Program-made: the position numbers and the translations under genes
Assembly: GCA_027452145.1 (NCBI GenBank)
Contig: DAIDHB010000556.1
Location: 62,001-126,000, forward strand
Direction: 5' to 3'
Length of the DNA stretch: 64,000 nucleotides
DNA from: Planctomycetales bacterium
Lineage (GTDB): Bacteria; Planctomycetota; Planctomycetia; Isosphaerales; Isosphaeraceae
Shown: positions 1 through 8,014 of the stretch, piece by piece
Numbering within the stretch: position 1 is the stretch's first letter
How the letters are laid out: each line of letters opens with the position of its first letter
The notes under the pieces: model-generated
What the model was told of the DNA's origin: nothing
Databases searched by the model: none
The model's input: the letters and a program-made list of their open reading frames with translations, nothing else

Positions 1-2206
1 TGGCGAGTGCCACAGGCAGTTCGTACTTGAGCGCCGTGACAAACTCGCGGCGCGTGGCTGTGGGAGCGTCGCTCGCTCGCGGGCGGCAGACGAGGACGAT
101 GCAGGATGCGAGAGCATTGGCGCCGCGACCCCTGTTGCGAGTGGCGAGTTCAGACCGCATTGGCCATGTGCCACTGACAGCAAAGCCAGCCTGTATTACA
201 GCGTCAAGGAAAGTCTCCCAGCCTGTACTTGCCGTTCCGTCGGTACCGTCGCTCTCCGACTGCTTGAATGCGTAGTAGATAGTGACCGGAATCGCCGGGT
301 GCGCCAGTTTGGCGAGGCAACGCATCGCCTGAGTCATTCCATTGAGGAAGAACGCCTCTGCTTTCTCTTTGCCTCCGTGGCGATAAGGCGTGGCTACCAG
401 TTCCTCAGCCTTGGGCACGGCAAGCGTAGAGAATAGCTCGGGGAAGAGAGGCTTCAGCGAATGGCGAAGCCACACATAAAAGAAGTCTGACAGGTCGGCG
501 TATCCAATGTTGTCGTAGTAGGGTGGATCGCTCGAGAACACGCGGGGGCGTTCGAGATCAAGGACCTGTGCATCTAGCTGCTGCGCGGCCCCAAGCCCAG
601 CTAGCCCGCCCTTGTCAAGAACCTCGGCTAGCGATTGTACACACCTACCAAAATCACCTGCCGCGTCACCGAAGATATTAGCCTCCGCATAGTCCCACAC
701 CATCGGAAGGGCTTGTCGGCCGAAGGTCGCTCGTAATCGCGGCGGATCAACCTGCCAGCTACAAAGGCACGTGTTAGTATCCGTCATCTTATCAACGCAA
801 AACGCTAGGTACACGCTCACTGCATCAGCATAGGCTGCTGCGCCGGCGCCGCCGTCGCGAAGCGAGTGCCCGTCGTCGGGAAGGCCGGCGGCAATGCCTT
901 CACGCCTTGCATGCTTGCGTGCTTCTTGTATCAGGTTGGAGAATGTTGTCAACGCCACAAGCTGACGGGCAGTGAAAAGGTCGCTCCATTTGGTCATACC
1001 GTAGTTGCCAACGCGGAATCCGAGAGCGTGCTGGAAGAATTCGACGTCCGGCTTCCAATCTGGCTTCGCCTCGAACGCGACGGCGTTCATCACCTCGGTC
1101 GGTGGCAGATACACTCGCCCGCGCTCTCCCTCGGCGACGATGGCCATCAGACGCGCCCCTATGCGCCCGGCCTTAGCCTCTCCCTTGATGTAGTCGCCCG
1201 AGATCGGGGCGCCGGACATGAGACAGAGAAAATTAGCACGCGCCAGCTTAGTGCCACTCTTCGCCGCTACCGAATCTTTCGGCTTACCCACTTTCACCGC
1301 GAATCGATAGCCTCCGCCTTCGATCACGGGCTCGACGTATGCCTCTTTGCCCAATTTGGTCGAGAGCATGAACGTTGAGGCGAGCGGCACATCTACATCC
1401 GCGAAAGCCGGGTTCGGACTCTTCACCGCGCGAGCCCAGAGCCACGCTATCACGGTGAGCTTCTGGCCCACCAGAGGCTTCAGGTCGGGCCGCTCCTTCG
1501 CCATCTCGGCCGTGACCTCGACCTTCGGATAGAGGTGGCCGATGCGCTTCTCGGCCTCGTCTCGCATCCACTTCCCGTAATAGCGCACATCCTCGGCCAG
1601 CCCCTGCGCGCCCTTCCACTCCTTCTTGAAAAGCTGCGCATCGCGTCGCGACTCGGGGTTCACCGGCGGCTTGCCCGCGAACCTGGGCGGGATCTCGATC
1701 ATCGCCTTGTTGATCAGCACGGCCACCGGGTTCAGGTCGCTGGCGTAGCTCTCCAGCCCGAGCCGCTGCGCCTCCAGCGGGATCGATCCGCCACCGGCAA
1801 AGGGATCATGAAAGGCGGGCAGCTTGTGGCGGTCGAACAGCTCCTTGGCGTGAGGGTGGTCGGCGTTCGCGGCGCAGGTGTAGCGCCAGCTCTGCCAGAT
1901 CTCGTCGCGGGCCGCTTGCAGGACCTTCTCGTTGGTGGTGTTCTCCCACTGCACGAGATCCTCGATGATGCGGAACAGCCGCTGACGCTCCTTCTCCTGG
2001 GCCTTCTCGGTCGGGAACAGGTCCGGATGCGCCGAGGGGTCGTCCACCATCTGGGCGAAGATCACCGCCCGCGCCGCCGCCAGCGGCCGCCGCGCCCACC
2101 AGAGGTGCAGCGTGCTCGGATGCCCGTGGCGGATCGACTTCTCCCGCGCGCTGGCCTTGTTGATCGCATCCAGAGGCAGCGCCACTTCGATCAGCTTCTT
2201 GCCCAT
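1..2206 (-). CDS. DUF1156-family adenine-specific DNA methyltransferase, 3' end outside window
   Basis: I read this frame directly; it has no stop from the ATG at 2206 to the left edge (at least 735 codons). The N-terminus has the DUF1156 signature (KKLIEVALPLDAINKASARE, then HPSTLHLWWARRPLAAARA). A DPFAGGGS AdoMet-binding motif lies near residue 133 and the catalytic DPPYYDN near residue 557, followed by GYADLSDFFYVWL. That motif set is typical of COG1743 N6-adenine methylases, which usually modify host DNA in restriction-like defence systems. It is last of four genes in one minus-strand operon after a SNF2 helicase and a YhcG nuclease. No Shine-Dalgarno precedes the ATG; a short AATCC-type repeat abuts it instead. 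The 3' part looks less GC-rich than the operon (32 of 60 bases G+C at 181-240), which may mean a mosaic origin. The family call is firm; the biological role is inferred. Confidence 0.9.
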   Translation of the reverse strand, partial: MGKKLIEVALPLDAINKASAREKSIRHGHPSTLHLWWARRPLAAARAVIFAQMVDDPSAHPDLFPTEKAQEKERQRLFRIIEDLVQWENTTNEKVLQAARDEIWQSWRYTCAANADHPHAKELFDRHKLPAFHDPFAGGGSIPLEAQRLGLESYASDLNPVAVLINKAMIEIPPRFAGKPPVNPESRRDAQLFKKEWKGAQGLAEDVRYYGKWMRDEAEKRIGHLYPKVEVTAEMAKERPDLKPLVGQKLTVIAWLWARAVKSPNPAFADVDVPLASTFMLSTKLGKEAYVEPVIEGGGYRFAVKVGKPKDSVAAKSGTKLARANFLCLMSGAPISGDYIKGEAKAGRIGARLMAIVAEGERGRVYLPPTEVMNAVAFEAKPDWKPDVEFFQHALGFRVGNYGMTKWSDLFTARQLVALTTFSNLIQEARKHARREGIAAGLPDDGHSLRDGGAGAAAYADAVSVYLAFCVDKMTDTNTCLCSWQVDPPRLRATFGRQALPMVWDYAEANIFGDAAGDFGRCVQSLAEVLDKGGLAGLGAAQQLDAQVLDLERPRVFSSDPPYYDNIGYADLSDFFYVWLRHSLKPLFPELFSTLAVPKAEELVATPYRHGGKEKAEAFFLNGMTQAMRCLAKLAHPAIPVTIYYAFKQSESDGTDGTASTGWETFLDAVIQAGFAVSGTWPMRSELATRNRGRGANALASCIVLVCRPRASDAPTATRREFVTALKYELPVALA

Positions 2207-2250
2207 TTCGGATTCTCGATTTTGGATTCTGGATTCTCGCTCGCGGGCTG
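2207..2250. repeat. AATCC-type oligomeric repeat abutting a start codon
   Basis: On the minus strand this reads as near-copies of GAATCCAAAATC ending directly at the ATG of the methyltransferase. The same family occurs inside the helicase gene at 4617-4677 and 6265-6300. Here it occupies the place where a ribosome binding site would be. Confidence 0.6.
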
Positions 2251-2272
2251 CGGTCCTCGGGGCCTTTCGGCC

Positions 2273-2713
2273 TCAATGGACGACCCCTTCATAACGCTCG
2301 GCGCAGCCGTGACAGACATCTCCGTGGCGATGCTCGGGCGGGACCGATCGTTGGCAATACTGGCAAGGCACGAACTCGGCACGCCGCGTTTCCCGCGCCT
2401 CCTCGATCAGCTTCCGCAGTCGTCTGTCGGTCAACGACGCGAACCGAACGCGCTTCCACAGCCGGCTGGCCGATACGGGGCTATAGGGGGTGGCCCACTC
2501 GACCGTCGGGAGGCGCAACTCGATGGCCTCCGCCGTGATGAGCACCGTGATCCTGGTTTCGTCGCCGTCGTCGATCTGGATCGCGTCGCGGGTCCGCGTG
2601 AGAACGCGGAGTGGCACGAAGCGGAGCACTCTCAGGGCATTCTCCTCGACCTGACGGAATCCCGACGCCGGGTAGTGATTCAGCGGGTCGATTCGTATCC
2701 GATCGTCGGTCAT
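2273..2713 (-). CDS. Small zinc-finger protein of the defence operon, unknown function
   Basis: This 146-residue protein has no function I recognise. Its N-terminal two-thirds is a mixed, probably globular region. The C-terminus has CQYC followed by CHGC, a likely zinc-binding pair (residues about 117-138), with a stretch of basic residues just before it (LTDRRLRKLIEEARETRR). It lies 49 bp after the nuclease gene and 66 bp before the methyltransferase, in the same orientation, so it is probably co-transcribed and a component of the same system. The zinc knuckle suggests nucleic-acid or protein binding, but this is inference. Confidence 0.65.
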   Translation of the reverse strand: MTDDRIRIDPLNHYPASGFRQVEENALRVLRFVPLRVLTRTRDAIQIDDGDETRITVLITAEAIELRLPTVEWATPYSPVSASRLWKRVRFASLTDRRLRKLIEEARETRRAEFVPCQYCQRSVPPEHRHGDVCHGCAERYEGVVH

Positions 2714-2762
2714 CGAGGGTTCTCCGCGTGCGTCAGCCGTTCGGCCGGGCCTTCACTTACGG

Positions 2763-4109
2763 TCATGACGTCTTGCGAGCCTTACGCTTCTTCGAGGTGG
2801 CGAGTCTCCCGCCCGAGGGACGAGCCCCGCGAGGCTGACCCACAACCCCGGGAGGGCGAGGCTCCCGCCGAGCCTGCCCCCGCGGCTCGGCAGGAGCCTC
2901 GCCCTCCCGGGCCGACTGCCCCCGCGGCTCGGCAGGAGCCTCGCCCTCCCGGGCCGACTGCCCCCGCGGCTCGGCGGGAGCCTCGCCCTTCCGGGCAGCG
3001 GACTGCATCGGCGGTTCGGCGGATGGCGGCGGCGACGGATCGCCGGCCCAGGCGTCCGCCTCGGCCTGCGATGACGCCAGGGCGTAGAACTCGTGCAGCT
3101 TGGCCTGGAGCAGCTTCCGGTCCGGCAGTCGGGTCTGGTACTCGGCGACGAGCGCGGGCGACATGGACCGGCTCAGGGCGTACTCGACGACCTCGTTGTT
3201 CTTCGTGGCGCAGAGGAGCACGCCGATCGACGGGCGCTCATGCGGCTTCTTCACGTCGCGGTCGAGCGCCTCCAGGTAAAACTGGAGCTTGCCCAGGTGC
3301 TCGGGCTCGAACTCCACCACCTTGAGCTCGAAGGCGACCAGGGCGTTGAGGGCCCGGTTGAAGAAGAGCAGGTCGATCAGGAAATCCCGCCCGCCGACCT
3401 GGACCGGGTACTCGGCGCCGATGAAGCAGAAGTCGCGGCCCAGCTCGAGCAGGAACCGCCTGAGTTGCTCGACCAGGGCCCGCTGCAAGTCGGCCTCGGA
3501 GTGGATGGACGGAAGGTCAAGGAACTCAACGAGATACGAATCTCGGAAGATCGCCGCGGCATCCGGGTGCAATTCTGTCACCGGTGGTGACAGTTTTACC
3601 GGCGACAGGACCACGCGCTCGAAGAGGGCGCCGTCGAGCTGCCGCTGGAGTTCGCGCTTTCCCCATCTCTCCCGGATGCACATCCGGAGGTAGAACTCGC
3701 GTTCTTCCTCGCGCTTGCTGCGGCTCATGATGAGCAGGTTGTGGGTCCAGGACAATTCTCGCACCAGGGGTGCGAGTTTTGGCTGGCCGCGGTAGGTCTC
3801 GTAGAACTGCATCATCCGCCAGAGGTTACGGGCGGAGAAGCCACTGATCGTGGGATATCGCCGCCGGATGGCCTCGGCCAGGGCTTCGACGGTCCCCTGG
3901 CCCCAGCCCTCCTCGGCGATCTTCCGGCTGATGTGCTGACCGATGCTCCAGTAGAGGTCGATCAGGGTCGTGTTCACCGCGGCGAAGGCCCGCGCCTTCG
4001 CGGCGTCGATGAGGGCCAGCACCTCGCCGAACTCGGCCTGCGACGGCGCCGCGTTTTCGACTCGCCGGATCTCCGTCTTGCGCGAGGGCTTCCTGGGTGC
4101 CTTGCTCAT
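2763..4109 (-). CDS. YhcG-type (DUF1016) PD-(D/E)XK nuclease with repeat-derived C-terminal tail
   Basis: The first 350 residues match the YhcG/DUF1016 family. An N-terminal helical DUF1016_N region (DLYWSIGQHISRK, SGFSARNLWRMMQFYE) is followed by a PD-(D/E)XK nuclease fold with FLIDLLFFNRALNALVAFELK as core; the D and ExK are the expected metal-site residues. YhcG proteins are often found with restriction-modification genes. The start overlaps the helicase stop by four bases (ATGA), which implies translational coupling. The family normally ends near residue 355. Here about 90 more residues follow, including three in-frame 14-residue units of the type REGEAPAEPRGQSA encoded by a palindromic repeat, then a basic tail (RLATSKKRKARK). 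The tail is probably acquired rather than functional. Confidence 0.88.
   Translation of the reverse strand: MSKAPRKPSRKTEIRRVENAAPSQAEFGEVLALIDAAKARAFAAVNTTLIDLYWSIGQHISRKIAEEGWGQGTVEALAEAIRRRYPTISGFSARNLWRMMQFYETYRGQPKLAPLVRELSWTHNLLIMSRSKREEEREFYLRMCIRERWGKRELQRQLDGALFERVVLSPVKLSPPVTELHPDAAAIFRDSYLVEFLDLPSIHSEADLQRALVEQLRRFLLELGRDFCFIGAEYPVQVGGRDFLIDLLFFNRALNALVAFELKVVEFEPEHLGKLQFYLEALDRDVKKPHERPSIGVLLCATKNNEVVEYALSRSMSPALVAEYQTRLPDRKLLQAKLHEFYALASSQAEADAWAGDPSPPPSAEPPMQSAARKGEAPAEPRGQSAREGEAPAEPRGQSAREGEAPAEPRGQARREPRPPGVVGQPRGARPSGGRLATSKKRKARKTS
2848..3000. repeat. Palindromic GEAPAEP-type repeat, three 42-bp units within the YhcG gene
   Basis: The element opens with an inverted repeat (GGGAGGGCGAGGCTCC... 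facing ...GGAGCCTCGCCCTCCC, 2848-2910). The core GGCTCGGC then recurs at 2883, 2925 and 2967, a period of exactly 42 bp or 14 codons. Unit length keeps the reading frame open. Related copies lie at 4230-4311, 6331-6440 and 53494-53562. Confidence 0.85.
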
Positions 4110-7100
4110 GAGGGCTCCTCGGACTGGGCGAGCAACAGGGCCAGGTCGTAATTCACGCTCGTCACTCCGAAATCCGGCTCGCGCTGGAACGGCCTGCGGA
4201 TGTAGCGGACGCGGTGTGAGGGCCTGTTCCCCGGGCGGGAGGGCGAGGCTCCGTCCGAGCCGCGCATCCCGGCGAAGGCCGGTTCGGACGGAGCCTCGCC
4301 CTCCCGGGGCCCCTCTTCCGGAGCCGACTCGGATTCGTCATCGAGGAATTCTACAACGGCGAGGATGAAGTCGTCCGGCTTGTTGAAGGAATAGAGGATC
4401 TCGTTGCGGGTCACGGTGATCGTATCGGCGCCGGCGACGCGGCCCTTGACCTCGATGAAGCGGAGCTTGCCGGTCCCGGGGACGCGGCTCTCGATGTCGT
4501 AGCCGAGCCGCTCGAATTCGCGGTCGGTCGGCTCGAAGCCGAGGCCGCGCTCGACCCCCATGACGATCGCCCGCGCCCGCGCCGCGACGGCCTGGGTGTC
4601 GACAAGGCCCGTCGAGCGTCCGGAATCCAGGGTCGCCGATCCAGAATCCGAAATCGCCAATCCAAAATCCAAAATGAGCCCCAGGGGCACGACCAGCGTC
4701 CCGCCGAGCACCACCGGCGGCAGCGGCGAGATCTGCGCCTCGAGCTTCAGTTCCTCCAGCCGCTTCTGGAGCCGGCCTTGCAGGTTGTCGGCTCGTTTGC
4801 GGGCCTCGGCCGAGTTGAGCTTCGCGTTGGGCTTGCCGGCCTGTTCCTGCAGCTTGAGCTGCTCGGCCCGGTGGTCCCAGTAGGTGATCTCCTTGGTGAG
4901 CCGGTCCTTCACCGCGACCTCGGTCTTCGCGATGAGCTGGAGCTTGGCGTCCCGCACCTCCTTGAGATGTTCCGGCACGACATGGACCACGGCATAGCCC
5001 TCGGCCTTCCGCTCGATCTCGCGGCCGATCCAGGCGCACTCGGGCCGCCCGAGGATCGCGTCAACGCCGGGTTCGCCTGCGGCCAGGGGCCGGTAGTCGA
5101 GGTAGGGCGCGTAGTGGACGTGGTGGGTCGTCCCTTCGCCATCCAGCTCGACGTAGAGCATGCGTTTCGAGACCACCCGACGTTCCCCCGAGCGGGTGAG
5201 GCTCGCGTCCTGGATCGCGTGCTCGATGTAGAACAGCACGCGGGGCCGGGTCCCCGGGTCGCGATCGTCCACCAGGACGGTGCCGCGCCTGAGCAGGTCG
5301 CGATGGCGCTCGAGGGTGAGGTCGATGACCGAGTCGAGCAGCGGGTGGCCCGGGCAGACGAAGGCGGCGAGCGGCTGGCCGTGAGGCGCCACCAGGTCCT
5401 TCTCGAAGGCGATGCGCTCGTAGCGGGGCAGCACCGGCTCGCCGATGCCGATCAGGCGGTCGCGGTTGCGCACCGGGGCCGGGACGTGGGTGACCTCGTA
5501 ACGGCGCGGTTCCCGCTGCTTGGCCGATCCGCCCAGGAGGCGGAAAGCCTCGAGGAAGAAGGATTCGATGTAGAACGGCTGGAGGCGGCGGGCCTCGGCG
5601 CGTTCCATCTCCTCGCGGATGCGGTGGACCCGGCTGGCGTCCATGGCGTCGCGGGCGAGTGCCCGCTCTTCCAGCAGGTCCCGAAGCTGGCCACGGTCGA
5701 GCGCGTTCTCGAGAACGGTCTTCAGCCTGGCCCGAACCTCGGGCTGGTCGCCGTAGCGGATCGCCTCGATGAGCAGCTCGCGCAGCGATCGCCCCGCGAA
5801 CTGGAGCTTGCCGAGCACGTCGAACACCTGGCCGCCCAGCGCCTTGCGCGACTCCTCGAGCTTGTCCAGCAGCTTGTGGTACACGTCGCCTTCGCGTGTC
5901 TCTTCCGCGACCAGGTTCCAGAGGTGGCAGACCTCGGTCTGGCCGATGCGGTGGATGCGGCCGAACCGCTGCTCGAGTCGGTTGGGGTTCCAGGGCAGGT
6001 CGAAGTTGACCATCAGGTGGGCGCGCTGGAGGTTGATGCCCTCGCCCGCGGCATCGGTCGCGAGAAGCACCCGCACCTCGGGGTCGTGCTTGAACGACTC
6101 CTGGGCCTTCACCCGATCCTCGCGCCCCATGCCGCCGTGGATCATGACCACGGCCTCCTCGCGGCCCAGCAAGGTCGTGATGCGGGCCGCGAGGTAGTTC
6201 AGCGTGTCGCGGTGCTCGGTGAAGATCACGAGCTTCTGGTGGGGCGAGGAGATCTCTCTCGGGATTCTCGGTTTCCGATTTTGCATCTTGGATTCGGATT
6301 CACGAGCCCCCTGATGCTTTCTGCTCGGTCCGGGAGGGCGAGGCTCCTGCCGAGCCGCGGGGGAAGGCTCGGACGGAGCCTCGCCCTCCCGCGGCCGCAC
6401 CCCGGCTGAGGCCGGCTCGGACGGAGCCTCGCCCTCCCGGAAACCAGACCGCATCAGCGTGTCGGTGTTTGAGAGGGCCGACGCCGGACCGCCGTCGGCG
6501 CCGGGGACGGCGAAGATCGCACCGATGAGGCTCGCCAGCTCGCGCCACTTGGTGTCGGTGCCGCCGTGCCGGACGGCCAGGGCGAGCGCCTCCAGACCTT
6601 TCAAGGTCTCGATCTCGATCTTCAGCTCGTTGATGGATCGCGCGGCGGTCGCCTGATCGAGGATCTCCTCCTCGGCCGCCTCGACTTCATTATCCGGGGC
6701 CTCTTCGAGGTCCTCGACATCGTCGGCGTCGAGCGCGGGGATGGCCGACGAGAGCACCGGCGCAACCTGGCCCCCGCGCTGGAGCACCTCCAGCTCGCGG
6801 AGCCGGCTCTCGAGTCGCTCGCGGCGGCGGCGCAAGGACTGGTAGATCGCCTCGGGCGAGGAGGCGAGCCGGCGCTGCAGGATGGTGAGCGCGAAGCCGA
6901 CGGTGCCGGCCCGCTTGTCGTTCTCCAGCGCCTCGGCGCGGTTGAATTCCTCGCGGACGTATTCGGTGACCGCCTTGTAGAGGCGGGCCTCGGGCTCCGA
7001 GAGCTGGTAAGGGACGGTGTAGGCGATCCGCTCGGGGAACAGCGGCGTGCCGTCGAACTTGAGCAGGTTCTCCTTGACCATGCGGCGCATCAGGTCCGAG

Positions 7101-8014
7101 ACGTCGGCGACGTGGACGCCGTCGCGGAAGCGGCCCTCGAACCGGTCGCCGTCGAGCAGCGCCATGAAGAGCTGGAAGTCGGCCTCCTTGCCGTTGTGCG
7201 GCGTCGCCGTCATCAGCAGGAAGTGCCGCGTCAGGGTCGAGAGGAGCTGCCCGAGCCGGTAGCGCTTGGTGTACTTGATCTCGCCGCCGAAGACCGTGGC
7301 CGACATCTTGTGGGCCTCGTCGCAGACGACGAGGTCCCATCGGCCGTCGGGGGCCTGGAGCTTCTCCTGGACGCTCTCGTTGCGCGAGAGCTTGTCGAGG
7401 CGGGCAATGATCAGGTTGGTCTCCTGGAACCAGTTGCCGGTGCGGGCGGCCTCGAGCTTGTCGTTGGTGAGGATCTCGAACGGCAGGTGGAAGCGGCGGT
7501 AGAGTTCGTCCTGCCACTGCTCGGCCAGGCTGCCCGGGCAGACGATCAGGCACCGCTGCAGGTCGCCTCGGGCGATCAACTCCTTGATGAGGAGCCCTGC
7601 CATGATCGTCTTGCCGGAGCCCGGGTCGTCGGCGAGCAGGAACCGCAACGGCTGGCGCGGCAGCATGGACTCGTAGACGGCCGTGATCTGGTGCGGCAAC
7701 GGCTCGACGACCGAGGTGTGGACCGCCAGCACCGGGTCGAAGAAGTGAGCGAGCCGGATGCGCTGGGCCTCGGAGACGAGACGGAATAGCGCGCCGTCGC
7801 CGTCGAAGCCCCAGGGTCGGCCCTGCTCGACCAGGTCGAGTCGGTGTTCGTCGTGGCGATAGAGCAGCTCGTTCGCCACCCTGCCGGTGGACGTCTTGTA
7901 GGTGAGCTCGAGCGCCTCGGAGCCGAACCACTGGACGCTGACGACCGTGACGATGGCGTCGGGGAGGATGCCGCGCACCGCGGCACCCGGCTGGATGTCG
8001 TCAAGCTTGATCAT
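4106..8014 (-). CDS. SNF2-type helicase with C-terminal DUF3883, carrying in-frame repeat insertions
   Basis: A 1302-residue superfamily 2 helicase and first gene of the defence operon. Motif I is DDPGSGKT near residue 130, motif II is DEAH near 230, motif III is TATPHN near 270, and motif VI is RFGRIHRIGQ near 682. The C-terminus holds a DUF3883 domain (about 1165-1250, with GYDIESR and RFIEVKG), a nuclease-like fold common in defence proteins. Helicases of this architecture are found beside DUF1156 methylases. The spacer between the two RecA lobes (about 525-583) and two C-terminal sites (about 1112-1132 and 1234-1261) are encoded by repeats that read as REGEAPSEP and as AATCC-type peptides, yet the frame stays open. 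The gene overlaps the nuclease start by four bases. No nearer function than DNA translocation or remodelling can be assigned. Confidence 0.9.
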   Translation of the reverse strand: MIKLDDIQPGAAVRGILPDAIVTVVSVQWFGSEALELTYKTSTGRVANELLYRHDEHRLDLVEQGRPWGFDGDGALFRLVSEAQRIRLAHFFDPVLAVHTSVVEPLPHQITAVYESMLPRQPLRFLLADDPGSGKTIMAGLLIKELIARGDLQRCLIVCPGSLAEQWQDELYRRFHLPFEILTNDKLEAARTGNWFQETNLIIARLDKLSRNESVQEKLQAPDGRWDLVVCDEAHKMSATVFGGEIKYTKRYRLGQLLSTLTRHFLLMTATPHNGKEADFQLFMALLDGDRFEGRFRDGVHVADVSDLMRRMVKENLLKFDGTPLFPERIAYTVPYQLSEPEARLYKAVTEYVREEFNRAEALENDKRAGTVGFALTILQRRLASSPEAIYQSLRRRRERLESRLRELEVLQRGGQVAPVLSSAIPALDADDVEDLEEAPDNEVEAAEEEILDQATAARSINELKIEIETLKGLEALALAVRHGGTDTKWRELASLIGAIFAVPGADGGPASALSNTDTLMRSGFREGEAPSEPASAGVRPREGEAPSEPSPAARQEPRPPGPSRKHQGARESESKMQNRKPRIPREISSPHQKLVIFTEHRDTLNYLAARITTLLGREEAVVMIHGGMGREDRVKAQESFKHDPEVRVLLATDAAGEGINLQRAHLMVNFDLPWNPNRLEQRFGRIHRIGQTEVCHLWNLVAEETREGDVYHKLLDKLEESRKALGGQVFDVLGKLQFAGRSLRELLIEAIRYGDQPEVRARLKTVLENALDRGQLRDLLEERALARDAMDASRVHRIREEMERAEARRLQPFYIESFFLEAFRLLGGSAKQREPRRYEVTHVPAPVRNRDRLIGIGEPVLPRYERIAFEKDLVAPHGQPLAAFVCPGHPLLDSVIDLTLERHRDLLRRGTVLVDDRDPGTRPRVLFYIEHAIQDASLTRSGERRVVSKRMLYVELDGEGTTHHVHYAPYLDYRPLAAGEPGVDAILGRPECAWIGREIERKAEGYAVVHVVPEHLKEVRDAKLQLIAKTEVAVKDRLTKEITYWDHRAEQLKLQEQAGKPNAKLNSAEARKRADNLQGRLQKRLEELKLEAQISPLPPVVLGGTLVVPLGLILDFGLAISDSGSATLDSGRSTGLVDTQAVAARARAIVMGVERGLGFEPTDREFERLGYDIESRVPGTGKLRFIEVKGRVAGADTITVTRNEILYSFNKPDDFILAVVEFLDDESESAPEEGPREGEAPSEPAFAGMRGSDGASPSRPGNRPSHRVRYIRRPFQREPDFGVTSVNYDLALLLAQSEEPS
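4230..4311. repeat. Palindromic GEAPSEP-type repeat inside the helicase gene
   Basis: Two inverted copies of GGGAGGGCGAGGCTCCGTCC face each other around a short loop. On the coding strand they add roughly 27 residues just before the C-terminus without a stop. Confidence 0.8.
4617..4677. repeat. AATCC-type oligomeric repeat inside the helicase gene
   Basis: Plus-strand text is built of near-copies of ATCCAGAATCCGAAATCGCC and AATCCAAAATCC. It encodes an extra peptide with the pattern LDFGLAISDSGSATLDSG between the coiled region and DUF3883. Confidence 0.75.
6265..6300. repeat. AATCC-type repeat inside the helicase gene
   Basis: The minus strand reads GAATCCGAATCCAAGATGC and related units, encoding ESESKMQNRKPRIPR. 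It sits beside the palindromic element at 6331-6440 in the linker between the helicase lobes. Confidence 0.65.
6331..6440. repeat. Palindromic GEAPSEP-type repeat between helicase lobes
   Basis: Three half-elements (CGGGAGGGCGAGGCTCC at 6331, then the inverted GGAGCCTCGCCCTCCC at about 6375-6390 and 6424-6439) insert about 37 codons, including two REGEAPSEP units, between the N- and C-terminal RecA lobes. Confidence 0.82.

Noticed and set aside
1535..3325. Long plus-strand open frame of 596 codons
   Set aside because: It lies opposite the methylase, zinc-finger and YhcG genes. It is Arg/Pro-rich without motifs, a typical shadow in GC-rich DNA.
4778..6409. Plus-strand open frame of 543 codons opposite the helicase
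   Set aside because: Helicase motifs on the minus strand are complete; this frame has none.
1..8014. Canonical DISARM or BREX system
   Set aside because: No DrmA, DrmB, DrmC, BrxC or PglZ genes are visible; the helicase-methylase pair alone is not enough to name the system.
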